DNA of 64,000 nucleotides. Source: Streptomyces sp. Je 1-369. Its GTDB lineage: Bacteria > Actinomycetota > Actinomycetes > Streptomycetales > Streptomycetaceae. Under the pieces are notes generated by a model, which ran no database searches, was not told the origin of the DNA, and was given only the letters and a program-made list of their open reading frames with translations. The stretch's first letter is position 1. Each line of letters begins with the position of its first letter. Below, in pieces: positions 34,075 to 42,666 of this stretch. The stretch lies in assembly GCF_026810505.1 (NCBI RefSeq), contig NZ_CP101750.1, positions 8,544,515-8,608,514 on the forward strand, read 5' to 3'. A program made the translations under genes and the position numbers.

Positions 34075-35604
34075 TCAGAGAAAGCTGACGTTCTGGGCGA
34101 GGGAGAGCCGGCCCGAGTAGTTGACCGTGTTCGTGGCCGACCGCATGTAGGCACGCCACGCGTCGGAGCCGGACTCGCGGCCGCCGCCCGTCTCCTTCTC
34201 ACCGCCGAATGCGCCGCCGATCTCCGCGCCGGACGTCCCGATGTTCACGTTGGCGATGCCGCAGTCGGAGCCCTCGGCGGACACGAAACGCTCCGCTTCC
34301 TGCTGGTCGCGGGTGAAGATGCTCGACGAGAGGCCCTGGGGAACGTCGTTGTGGAGGGCGATCGCCTCGTCGAAGGTGTCGTACGTCATGACGTACAGGA
34401 GCGGCGCGAACGTCTCCTCACGGACGGTGTCGGTCTGTCGGCCGACGCGCACCACCGCCGGTTCCACGTACGCGGCGTGCGGCGCGGACGGCGTCGGACG
34501 ACGGGCGCCGCCCGCGAGCACCTCGCCGCCCTCGCCGCGCACCCGGTCCAGCGCGCCCCGCATCTCCGCGAGCGCCCGTGCGGAGATCAGCGGCCCGACC
34601 AGTGTCGCCCGGTCGAAGGGGTCACCGATGGGCAGCTTCCGGTACGCGGCGGTGAGGCGCCCCACGAGCGTCTCCGCGACGTCGCGGTGCACGATGAGGC
34701 GCCGCAGCGTCGTGCAGCGCTGCCCGGCGGTGCCGACCGCCGCGAACACGATGCCCTGCACGGCGAGGTCCAGGTCGGCGGACGGGGCGACGACCGCCGC
34801 GTTGTTGCCGCCGAGTTCGAGCAGGGAGCGGCCGAAGCGGGCGGCGACGCGTGGGCCGACCTCGCGGCCCATGCGGGTCGACCCGGTGGCGCTGACCAGC
34901 GCGACCCGCGGATCGTCCACGAGCTGCTCGCCGACGGCGCGGTCGCCGAGCAGGAGCCGGTGCACGTCGCGGGGCGCGCCCACGTCGGCGGCGGCCCGGG
35001 CGAGCAGCCGGTCGCAGGCCAGGGAGATCAGCGGGGTCAGTTCGGAGGGCTTCCACACCACGGTGTCGCCGCAGGCCAGGGCGACGGCGGTGTTCCACGA
35101 CCAGACCGCCGCCGGGAAGTTGAACGCGGAGATGACGCCGACGACACCGAGCGGATGCCACGTCTCCGCCAGGCGGTGCCCCGGACGCTCGGAGGCGATG
35201 GTGCGTCCGTAGAGCTGCCGGGACAGACCGACCGCGAAGTCGCAGATGTCGATCATCTCCTGCACCTCGCCGAGCGCCTCGGAGCGGATCTTGCCCGCCT
35301 CGATGGTGATCAGGTCCGCCAGGTCCTCCTTGTGGTCCCGCAGCAGGTCGCCGAGGCGCCGGACCAGTTCGCCCCGGCGCGGGGCGGGGGTGGTGCGCCA
35401 GTCGAGGAAGGCGGCACGGGCCGCCGTAAGCGCTTCCTCGGTCCCGGCGGGGCCGGTCGCGGCGAGACCGAAGAGGTCCTCGCCGGTGATGGGGGTGCGG
35501 GCCCGCAGACCGTTCCCTTCGGGGACGGTGACGCCGACCCGGTCGAGTGCCGAGCGGGCGCGGGCGCGCAGCTCGTCGGTGGCGGGCAGGGCGATGCCGG
35601 TCAT
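34075..35604 (-). CDS. L-piperidine-6-carboxylate / 2-aminoadipate semialdehyde dehydrogenase (ALDH7-like)
   Basis: NAD(P)-dependent aldehyde dehydrogenase of 509 residues in the antiquitin (ALDH7) group, recognised by LELGGNNAAVVAPSADLDLA and AVGTAGQRCTTLRRL, where the Cys of QRCTT is the nucleophile and Glu of LELGG the base. Members oxidise 2-aminoadipate 6-semialdehyde, in equilibrium with piperideine-6-carboxylate, to 2-aminoadipate. Its ATG overlaps the stop of the HglS gene (ATGA), so both are coupled. The context of a pipecolate-type oxidase and HglS supports this specific substrate. Confidence 0.88.
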   Translation of the reverse strand: MTGIALPATDELRARARSALDRVGVTVPEGNGLRARTPITGEDLFGLAATGPAGTEEALTAARAAFLDWRTTPAPRRGELVRRLGDLLRDHKEDLADLITIEAGKIRSEALGEVQEMIDICDFAVGLSRQLYGRTIASERPGHRLAETWHPLGVVGVISAFNFPAAVWSWNTAVALACGDTVVWKPSELTPLISLACDRLLARAAADVGAPRDVHRLLLGDRAVGEQLVDDPRVALVSATGSTRMGREVGPRVAARFGRSLLELGGNNAAVVAPSADLDLAVQGIVFAAVGTAGQRCTTLRRLIVHRDVAETLVGRLTAAYRKLPIGDPFDRATLVGPLISARALAEMRGALDRVRGEGGEVLAGGARRPTPSAPHAAYVEPAVVRVGRQTDTVREETFAPLLYVMTYDTFDEAIALHNDVPQGLSSSIFTRDQQEAERFVSAEGSDCGIANVNIGTSGAEIGGAFGGEKETGGGRESGSDAWRAYMRSATNTVNYSGRLSLAQNVSFL

Positions 35605-37025
35605 GACGCTCCCTGGGGACGTGGTGCGCGGGTGGGACGCAGTGCGCGGGGAAGAACGGCGAGGGAGCGGTCCCGCTGCCGCTCGTACAGGGCGAAGGGG
35701 TCGAGGACATCGCGGCCCATGGCTCCGGAGAGCCGGTCGGCGTCGTACGCGGCACTCTCCCGGTCGCCGTGCCCGGCACTCTCCCCGGACCCGGTTGCGT
35801 CGAGGTTGGAGTGGAAGATGCCGGCGGCCGACCGGGGCAGGAAGTCCTCGTACACGATCGGCTCGGCCCGCAGCCAGCCTCCGGCCAGGAGCCCGCCGAG
35901 GTCGGTGGGCGGGCGGCGGCCGTCCGCGGGGCGGTCGGGGACGGCGTGGTACGTGAAGAACCCGAGGTCCCGTGCGGCCAAGTCGTGTTCGGTCGCGGGC
36001 AGGTGCTCGGCCCACACGGTGCGGGCCACGGCGGCCCGCTCGGCCCGCGGACGCGACACGGCCCGCTCGTCGACGAGGCCGAGCAGCCGGTCGTAGAGGA
36101 CGCGGCCCTCGCGGGTCAGGGCGATGCCGCGGGCCTCCACCTCGCCGAACCGCACCCGCAGCGCGCCGCGCCGCACGCTGCCGTCCGCCGCCCGCAGGGC
36201 GCGTGGCTCGGCGAGCGCGCGGAACGAGGTCTGGCGCAGGAGCACGTCCGGTCCTGCCCAGTGCGGCGGCCCCTGAATGGTGTCGATCATCTCGATGCCG
36301 CGTTCGGTCATGCGCCGGTAGAGCTCGTCGATGTCCAGGACGCGCGGGGTGAGGTGGTTGATGTGGGTGCTGCGGACGCCGCCGATGTCGGCGGCGACGG
36401 CGGAGACCCGCTCCAGGGGCGCGTACCAGTCCTCGTCGATGGGTTCGGCCGACAACTCGAAGGAGCGCACGGCGAGTTCGAGGAAGCGTTCGGTGTCCGC
36501 GCCGGACAGTTCCCGCTCGGCCTCGGCCCGGTCGGCCAGCGCGAGCAGCTCCGGCGGGAACAGTTCGCGGCCCGCGAGGAACGTGTCGAGGCGGGCGCTC
36601 AGCCCGTCGTCGAAGAAGCGGGCGTCGGACACGGTGAGCATGGACGTGAAGACCCGGAAGGGGTTGTGGGCCAGTTCGTCCTCGTCCACCGGCCGGAACG
36701 CCGTCGACACGATGGGGAGGGCGCCGGTCGTGGTGTCGCGCAGGTCGTAGAAGCCGACCGGGTGCATGCCCAGAGCGCCGAACACGCGGCCGACCTGCCG
36801 CAGTTCCCGCGGGGTGCCGACACGGATGGCGCCGTGCCGTTCGGCGGTGACGCGGCCGATCGACCCGAGGCGCTCGGCGTCGGCGCCGCGCTTGCGCAGC
36901 ACGTCCTCGTTGACCTCGCGGGAGACGTCCACCAGCGTCGTGTACGCGGGGACCTCACGCCCGTACATCCGCGAGAGCCGCTCGGCGAAACCGGCGCGCA
37001 GCCGCCACTGCTCGACCATCGACAC
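35601..37025 (-). CDS. hglS: 2-oxoadipate dioxygenase/decarboxylase (HglS, DUF1338)
   Basis: 474-residue non-heme Fe(II) enzyme of the YdcJ/DUF1338 family, which converts 2-oxoadipate plus O2 to D-2-hydroxyglutarate and CO2 in lysine catabolism. Family landmarks: RHGAIRVGTPRELRQVGRVF (about 64-83) with the first His ligand, FFDDGLSARL, THINHLTPRVLDID (about 240) with the second His, and DIGGVRS. GTG 37025 has GGAAGG upstream; the gene starts 39 bases after the FAD oxidase and overlaps the ALDH7 gene by four bases. The operon therefore runs from a cyclic or primary amine to 2-hydroxyglutarate; the 2-aminoadipate aminotransferase is not in this window. Confidence 0.88.
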   Translation of the reverse strand: MSMVEQWRLRAGFAERLSRMYGREVPAYTTLVDVSREVNEDVLRKRGADAERLGSIGRVTAERHGAIRVGTPRELRQVGRVFGALGMHPVGFYDLRDTTTGALPIVSTAFRPVDEDELAHNPFRVFTSMLTVSDARFFDDGLSARLDTFLAGRELFPPELLALADRAEAERELSGADTERFLELAVRSFELSAEPIDEDWYAPLERVSAVAADIGGVRSTHINHLTPRVLDIDELYRRMTERGIEMIDTIQGPPHWAGPDVLLRQTSFRALAEPRALRAADGSVRRGALRVRFGEVEARGIALTREGRVLYDRLLGLVDERAVSRPRAERAAVARTVWAEHLPATEHDLAARDLGFFTYHAVPDRPADGRRPPTDLGGLLAGGWLRAEPIVYEDFLPRSAAGIFHSNLDATGSGESAGHGDRESAAYDADRLSGAMGRDVLDPFALYERQRDRSLAVLPRALRPTRAPRPQGAS

Positions 37026-37064
37026 GTCATCCTTCCGGTTGCTCCTTCTGGCGTCCTGTCGGCT

Positions 37065-38285
37065 TCACACCACGTGGGCTTCCGGGCGGCTCTCGGACCC
37101 GGCGCGGAAACGGTGCGCACCGAACGGCTCGACGTCGACGCACGGCCGCCGTCCCAGGTACAGGTCGCGGACGATCTCGCCCACCGCTGGGGCCTGGAGG
37201 AAACCGTGGCCGGAAAAACCCGTGGCGTAGAGGAAGTTGACCGGTGCGTCGGAGCGGCCGATCAGCGCGTTGTGGTCGGGTGTGACCTCGTACAGGCCAG
37301 CCCAGCCGCCGGAGGTCTCCATCTCCGCGAGGGCGGGTGCCCGTTGCCGCACCACGTCGCGGAACAGCTCCAGCCAGCCCGGCGTCCACGTGGTGTCGAA
37401 ACCCTCGGCCTGGCCGGGGTCGGCGAGGCCGAGGAGCAGCCCGTCGTCGCTGTTGTGGAAGTACGCCGACGACGCGAAGTCGATCGTGAACGGGATGCGC
37501 GGCGCGGGAGGCACCAGCGGGACGGTGAAGGCGAGTTGGCGGCGGAGCGGCCGGACCGGCAGCCCGACACCCGCCATGGCGCCGATCCGCGCCGACCACG
37601 CACCGGCGGCGCAGACGACCGTCGAGCAGGAGACGGGCCCGCGGTCGGTGTGGACGACCGTGACGCGATCTCCAGTCACGTCCAGGCCGGTGACCGCGGT
37701 ACGGGTGGCGAACACGGTGCCTGCCCGTGCGGCGGCACGTGCGTACCCGCGCACGACGAGCGCGGGGCGTGCGTGGCCGTCGTCGGGGGAGTACGCGGCA
37801 GCCACCAGGCCATCGGTGGTCAGGTAGGGGCAGAGCGCCCGCGCCTCGGACGGTCCGATCATGCGGCTGGGCACGCCGAGGGCGTTCTGCGTCCGCACCC
37901 CGGCCTCGAAGTCGGCGACCCGGGCCGGGTCGGTGAGCAGGAAGAGGTAGCCGACGGTGTCGAGGCCGATGTCCGCGCCCGGCCGTTGCGGGAAGTCCCG
38001 GAAGGCGCGCAGACTGCGCAGGCCCAGCTCGATGTTGAGCGGGTCGGAGAACTGCGCCCGCACCCCGCCGATCGGCTTCCCGGAGCTTCCGCAGCCCAGT
38101 TCGCCGCGCTCGACGACGAGGACGTCGCGCACGCCCGCCTCGGCGAGATGGAACGCGATGCTCGTCCCCATTACCCCGCCCCCGATGATCACGACGTCGG
38201 CGCTGGACGGGACGGCACGGTGGGTGGACGTGGACGTGGACGTGGACGTGGACGCGGACGCGGTCGCGGGCGGTGAGGGGGCCAA
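37065..38285 (-). CDS. FAD-dependent oxidoreductase (DAO family), probable L-pipecolate oxidase
   Basis: Flavoprotein of about 406 residues in the sarcosine/pipecolate oxidase-like DAO family. The dinucleotide fold GGGVMGTSIAFHLAEAG and ERGELGCGSSGKPIGGVRAQFSD are followed by a C-terminal GTGFSGHGF-like segment (ATGFSGHGFLQAP) that covers the flavin. In this operon the expected reaction is pipecolate to piperideine-6-carboxylate, supplying the ALDH7 enzyme. TTG 38285 is chosen for its GGAAGGGAG ribosome site; ATG 38405 is the main alternative. The N-terminus includes a Ser-Thr run from a 6-base DNA repeat and is probably disordered. Confidence 0.78.
   Translation of the reverse strand: MAPSPPATASASTSTSTSTSTHRAVPSSADVVIIGGGVMGTSIAFHLAEAGVRDVLVVERGELGCGSSGKPIGGVRAQFSDPLNIELGLRSLRAFRDFPQRPGADIGLDTVGYLFLLTDPARVADFEAGVRTQNALGVPSRMIGPSEARALCPYLTTDGLVAAAYSPDDGHARPALVVRGYARAAARAGTVFATRTAVTGLDVTGDRVTVVHTDRGPVSCSTVVCAAGAWSARIGAMAGVGLPVRPLRRQLAFTVPLVPPAPRIPFTIDFASSAYFHNSDDGLLLGLADPGQAEGFDTTWTPGWLELFRDVVRQRAPALAEMETSGGWAGLYEVTPDHNALIGRSDAPVNFLYATGFSGHGFLQAPAVGEIVRDLYLGRRPCVDVEPFGAHRFRAGSESRPEAHVV
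38224..38265. repeat. Hexanucleotide repeat (GTGGAC)5 plus two variants inside FAD oxidase 5' end
   Basis: Five exact GTGGAC units from 38224, then GCGGAC and GCGGTC. In the oxidase frame they encode alternating Ser-Thr. The tract sits between start codon and flavin motif, where unit gain or loss would change a disordered tail by two residues without a frameshift. Confidence 0.85.
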
Positions 38286-38576
38286 GAGGCCGCTCCCTTC
38301 CGGGCGTGGGCCCGGACTGTCGTGGCATGACATGGCGCGGTACTGCATGGCGCGGCGCGGCAGGGAACCGCTGTACAGCACGTGCACAGCAGCCTGCTCG
38401 CCCATGGTGCAGCACGCCGCCCGACGGCGTCCATGAGGCGTATCCGCGCCGCCCCCGCAGCCCCGGCGCGCCCCGGCGGATTGAGGCGGTCGTCGTGATC
38501 CCGGGGGACCCGAGAGGTCGGAGGCCCGGGACGGCGCCGCGCACCGGCTCCCTGCGGCGACACCTCGGCAGGAGCC

Positions 38577-39518
38577 TCACCGCGTGGCGGCTGCTCGGCG
38601 ACTGAGCGAACCGGCGTCCGCCGTGGACGGCGTTTCCGTCCCCGGACCGGCGAACCCGTCACCGCCCGCGCGTCGCCCCTCCACTCGCCGCCATGCCGCG
38701 AACCCGGCCATGGCGACCAGCAGGTACACCGGTACGAGGAGTTCCACGTCCGGGGACGACAGGTGCACGGACCACCCCGCGCCGCGCTCGTCCCCCTCGA
38801 ACACGACCCGGTTGACGGTCAGGAAGGCCAGATGCGCCCCGATGCCGACGCACAGCGGGGCGCGCCGTACGGCGGTCCGGGCCGTGACGAGCATCAGGCC
38901 GAAGACGGTCAGCAGGATCAGGTAGTCCACCGGGTTCTGGCCGCCCGGCGCGAGGCCGACGGGCCCGGCGTCCCCGCCGACCAGCGGGGCGACCCCGGCC
39001 TCCACCACGGTCGACAGGCCGGGCACCACCAGGAACACGGCCGTCGTCCCGAGCGCGGAGACCGCGCCGCCGAACCGGCCGCGCAGCGCGGTCCACGTCT
39101 GCCCGCGCAGCGTCGTCTCCTCGGGCAGCGCCTCCAGCAGCAGGGCGACCACGCCGTTCGTCACCAGGAACCCGGCCAGCTCGGGCAGGTCCGGGCGTGA
39201 CCAGGTCAGCAGCCCGGCGCCCGTCGCCGCACCCAGCACGAGCGCCGCGGCGCCTGACGTCACGCCCGCGCCGACGAGCAGGGCCCGCAGGTTTCCGGCC
39301 CAACCGCCGAAGCCGATGGCCCGCAGGGAGGTGCCGCGGCGGCGCAGCGTGAGCACGACGAGCGGCACCGCCACCGCGCTGACCAGCGCGGCGGGGACGA
39401 GCCGCGCCGCGAACCCGGTGAGGCCGAGGCCGTCGGCGAGCACGGGCCCCACCGCCGTGCCCACGCCGAGGGCCACGCCCATGATGAGACCGCCGCCCAG
39501 CGCGCGTCCCAGAACCAC
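38577..39518 (-). CDS. CPBP-family intramembrane protease-like protein
   Basis: 313-residue membrane protein with about eight hydrophobic helices. The CAAX-protease/bacteriocin-processing (ABI) signature EETTLRG is near residue 150, and GAHLAFLTVNR near 245 supplies the conserved His and Asn. Members cleave or modify proteins in the membrane, and some give immunity to bacteriocins; the function here is open. GTG 39518 with GAGGAG is preferred over ATG 39554. Downstream region 38406-38576 shows nothing of note. Confidence 0.78.
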   Translation of the reverse strand: MVLGRALGGGLIMGVALGVGTAVGPVLADGLGLTGFAARLVPAALVSAVAVPLVVLTLRRRGTSLRAIGFGGWAGNLRALLVGAGVTSGAAALVLGAATGAGLLTWSRPDLPELAGFLVTNGVVALLLEALPEETTLRGQTWTALRGRFGGAVSALGTTAVFLVVPGLSTVVEAGVAPLVGGDAGPVGLAPGGQNPVDYLILLTVFGLMLVTARTAVRRAPLCVGIGAHLAFLTVNRVVFEGDERGAGWSVHLSSPDVELLVPVYLLVAMAGFAAWRRVEGRRAGGDGFAGPGTETPSTADAGSLSRRAAATR

Positions 39519-39675
39519 TGTGTCTCCTCGATGCCGGTTGCCGCCGCTCCACACCGCCGCGGCAAGGGATACTCCCCATCCTCGGCGCCCTCACGATCAT
39601 GGGAGTCGTGACGGTGGATGAGATCGCCGTACATCTTTCGATGCAGCGGCGGGTCACCTGGGACGGCGGGGCACG

Positions 39676-41070
39676 TCACATCGGGGGAGTGGCGGGTGCG
39701 GGGCCCAGCGTGGTGGTGCCGGGGGCGGCGCGGTGTCCGAGGCCCGTGCGGTACGCGTCCATCGCGGCCTCCACCCGCCCCGCGCGGCGCAGCAGGTCAC
39801 CGAGAAGGCGGCAGAGGTCGGCCAGATCGCCGACCGCGCTGGAGCGTTCGAGCAGGGAGAGCGCGGCGCAGTAGTGCTGCTCGGCGCGTTCGGTGTCGCC
39901 CCGCTCCTCGGCGATCAGGCCGAGCAACCGGTGCGCGCCGCCCGCGTGCACCGCGCCGCGTCCGGCACCGAGCGGCCCGGCGCCTCCTTCCTCCTCGTCG
40001 CCCGCGGTGAGCAGGGGACGCAGGAGCGCCTCGGCCTCGTCGGTCTTGCCGCGCCGCCGCAGCACGTCCGCCAGTTCGACCTCGACCTGCTCGGTGAAGA
40101 GCGCGGCGCGCTTGGACGCGAGGATGCCGCGGGCCGTGCGCAGCTCGTTCTCGGCGTGCTCCAGGTCGCCGTCCTGGGCGTGTACGTAGCCGCGCATCCA
40201 GTGGCAGTGGGCGAGTTCGGTACGGATGTGCAGCTGGCGGTAGAGCTCCTGGGCCTTGGCGAGCGACGCGTCGGCCTCGGCGATGCGCCCCTCAGCGATG
40301 AGGGTGCGGGCCACCCCGCGGTGCATCCCCGCCACGAGCGCCGGGTCGTCGACGCGCGGCGCGAGGGCGAGTGCCAGCTCGGCGGCGTGCGCGGCCCGCG
40401 CGTGCGCGCCCATGTCCATGTAGGGCGCGATGGACGCCGTGTAGAGGAGCAGCAGGGCCTCGGGGTCGTGGAGCCCGGCGGCGTCGAGCTCGTCGAGGGT
40501 GCTCTCCAGGAGGTAGCAGGCGTACCGCAGTTCACCGCTGAGCAGGTGGGCGGTGGCACGTCCCCGTACGGCGGGGACGCGGCGCGGCAGCGGCTGGTCG
40601 GCGAGCAGCCGTTCGGCGGCGGCGAACCGGTCGCGGGCGTCGGTGAGTTCGCCGGACTCCAGGAGGCAGTCGCCGAGTCCGAGGAGCGCGTCGGCCTGCT
40701 CCTCGGCCAGGCTGTGTGTGACGGCTTCCTCGTGGACGGTGCGGAAGAATTCGGCCGCGTCCTCGGGCGCGCCGGTGGCCAGGGCGCGGCGGGCGTCGGT
40801 GAGGCGCAGGCGCAGCTCCGCGGCGAGGTGGGCGGGGCGTCCTGTGGCCAGCTCTTCGTAGCTGACGCCGAGGCGCTCGGCGAGGTGGCGCAGCGCGGCT
40901 TCGGAGGGGCGCACCCTGCCGGACTCCAGCGTGGAGACGTACGCGGCGGTGTAGGCGGGTTCGGCCAACTGCCGCTGGGTGAGGCCGCGTTCACCGCGCA
41001 GGCGCAGGACGCGCCGGCCGATCTCGGCCGGGTCGTCGGGTGACACGGCCTCGGAACTCTTGTGCGCCAC
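39676..41070 (-). CDS. XRE-type HTH regulator with TPR domain
   Basis: 464 residues: Cro/C1-type HTH (about 15-70, RRVLRLRGERGLTQRQLAEP then AAYVSTLESGRVRPSEAALRHL) followed by a long array of TPR helices, e.g. RIAEADASLAKAQELYRQL and GDTERAEQHYCAALSLLER. This arrangement is typical of peptide- or protein-sensing regulators in streptomycetes. GTG 41070 has GAGAGGA upstream. Divergent from the secreted M64 peptidase, a plausible target. Confidence 0.88.
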   Translation of the reverse strand: MAHKSSEAVSPDDPAEIGRRVLRLRGERGLTQRQLAEPAYTAAYVSTLESGRVRPSEAALRHLAERLGVSYEELATGRPAHLAAELRLRLTDARRALATGAPEDAAEFFRTVHEEAVTHSLAEEQADALLGLGDCLLESGELTDARDRFAAAERLLADQPLPRRVPAVRGRATAHLLSGELRYACYLLESTLDELDAAGLHDPEALLLLYTASIAPYMDMGAHARAAHAAELALALAPRVDDPALVAGMHRGVARTLIAEGRIAEADASLAKAQELYRQLHIRTELAHCHWMRGYVHAQDGDLEHAENELRTARGILASKRAALFTEQVEVELADVLRRRGKTDEAEALLRPLLTAGDEEEGGAGPLGAGRGAVHAGGAHRLLGLIAEERGDTERAEQHYCAALSLLERSSAVGDLADLCRLLGDLLRRAGRVEAAMDAYRTGLGHRAAPGTTTLGPAPATPPM

Positions 41071-41267
41071 TGCGTCCTCTCTCGGGAAGGCTTGACTCTT
41101 CGTACGCGAGGCCGGGCGGATCCGCTCATTACTGCGGCGTGAACACACCCACCCCACCAGCGAATTGAAGCTCACCCATTGCCTCGACTCCCGGGAGCCT
41201 CTACGTTGAGCCGCGCCTTAACTCTACTTAACCCGCCATTTATATCGCGGACTTCGGAAGGAAGCCC

Positions 41268-42611
41268 ATGCCCCCCACGCATCGAATATCCATCCGCACC
41301 AGACGCACGCCCCTGAGAGTGGCGCTCGCCACGGGCATCGCCCTCGCCGCGGCGGCCACGGCCGCGGGGCCCGTCGGCACGGCGGCAGCCGCGAACCCGG
41401 CCCCGGAGCCGACCGCCGCCGCGCAGTCCCAGCGCGTCGAGTACTTCACAGGACCCGACGCCCACCCGCGCCACACCGACGTCCCCGCCTCCCCGGCGCT
41501 CTCGTCGAGCGAACGCGAGAAGATCAAGGGCGACGGCGACGTCGTCCCGATCGTGCAGGCGGGACCGACCGGCACCAAACTCGACGTCGTCTTCATCGGC
41601 GACGGCTACACCGCCTCCCAGCAGGAGGACTTCCACGCCGACGTACGCGCCAAGTGGGCGAAGGTCTCGGCCGTCGAGCCCTACGCGTCGTACAAGAGCC
41701 TGTTCAACGTGTGGGCGGTCGACGCCGTCTCGCGCCAGTCCGGGGTCTCCAACGACCCGACGAACGGCACCGTGAAGGACACCGCGCTCGGCTCGGCCTT
41801 CTTCTGTGACGGCATCGAGCGGCTGCTGTGCGTGGACACGAACAAGGTCGAGACGTACGCGAAGAAGGCGGCCGACCCCGACCTCGTCATCGTCCTCGCC
41901 AACTCCACCAAGTACGGCGGCGCGGGCTACAACGACATCACCTCGCCGTCCGGCTACGACGGCATCGCCACCGCCTCATCGGACAACGCCCAGTCCGACC
42001 AGGTCGTCGTCCACGAGACCGGGCACTCGCTCGGCAAGCTGGCCGACGAGTACTGGTACGAGGAGTACGGCACGTACACCGGCGCCGAACCCTGGGAAAG
42101 CAACATCAGCAAGCTGACGGCCGCGCAGCTCACCGCCCAGAAGAAGAAGTGGTACCGGTGGATCGGCCAGGCCTCACCGGACGGCGGCAAGGTGGGCGCG
42201 TACGAGGGCGGCGGCTACTACCCGCGCGGCCTCTACCGCCCCACCGCGGACTCGATCATGCGCACGCTCGGCCGCGAGTTCAACCTTCCCGGCCGCGAGG
42301 CCATGATCGCGGGCTTCCACCGGCACGCGTCCGTCGTCACCGCGGAAACGCCCACGGACCGCGCGGTGCGCCGTGACGACAAGGTCCGCGTGCGCGCCGC
42401 GGACGGCATCAAGCTGCGCTGGAGCGTCGACGGGCGCGAGGTCCGTCGTGCACGGGGCGACCTGGTGGTGACGCCCCGCTCCCTCGGCGTCCCGGCCGAC
42501 GGCCGCACCCACGAGCTGACGGTCCGCGCCACGGACCCGACGGACGCGGTCCGCGCCCCGGACCTGCGCGCCCTGCTGACGGACTCGCTCACGTGGCGGG
42601 TCGGCCGCTGA
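41268..42611 (+). CDS. Secreted M64-family metallopeptidase
   Basis: 447-residue exported peptidase of the IgA-peptidase M64 family. Signal peptide about residues 1-40 (basic start, then VALATGIALAAAATAAG). The catalytic domain begins KLDVVFIGDGYTASQQEDF (about 104-122) and contains the zinc motif HETGHSLGKLADEY near residue 249. A small beta-sandwich at the C-terminus (VRRDDKVRVRAADGIKLRWSVDG) may bind substrate. A GGAAGGAAG ribosome site precedes ATG 41268. A 48-bp palindrome follows its stop codon. Confidence 0.92.
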   Translation: MPPTHRISIRTRRTPLRVALATGIALAAAATAAGPVGTAAAANPAPEPTAAAQSQRVEYFTGPDAHPRHTDVPASPALSSSEREKIKGDGDVVPIVQAGPTGTKLDVVFIGDGYTASQQEDFHADVRAKWAKVSAVEPYASYKSLFNVWAVDAVSRQSGVSNDPTNGTVKDTALGSAFFCDGIERLLCVDTNKVETYAKKAADPDLVIVLANSTKYGGAGYNDITSPSGYDGIATASSDNAQSDQVVVHETGHSLGKLADEYWYEEYGTYTGAEPWESNISKLTAAQLTAQKKKWYRWIGQASPDGGKVGAYEGGGYYPRGLYRPTADSIMRTLGREFNLPGREAMIAGFHRHASVVTAETPTDRAVRRDDKVRVRAADGIKLRWSVDGREVRRARGDLVVTPRSLGVPADGRTHELTVRATDPTDAVRAPDLRALLTDSLTWRVGR

Positions 42612-42618
42612 GACATAG

Positions 42619-42666
42619 GGGCCCGGATGTGAGGTGACGCGGCCGCGTCACCTCACATCCGGGCCC
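42619..42666. terminator. Perfect 48-bp palindrome, bidirectional terminator
   Basis: Twenty-four bases from 42619 (starting GGGCCCGGATGTGAGGTGAC) are followed without spacer by their exact reverse complement, ending 42666. It lies between convergent genes and covers the last codons and stop of the APH-like gene. There is no U-tract. The length and absence of mismatches are exceptional for a terminator. Confidence 0.88.
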
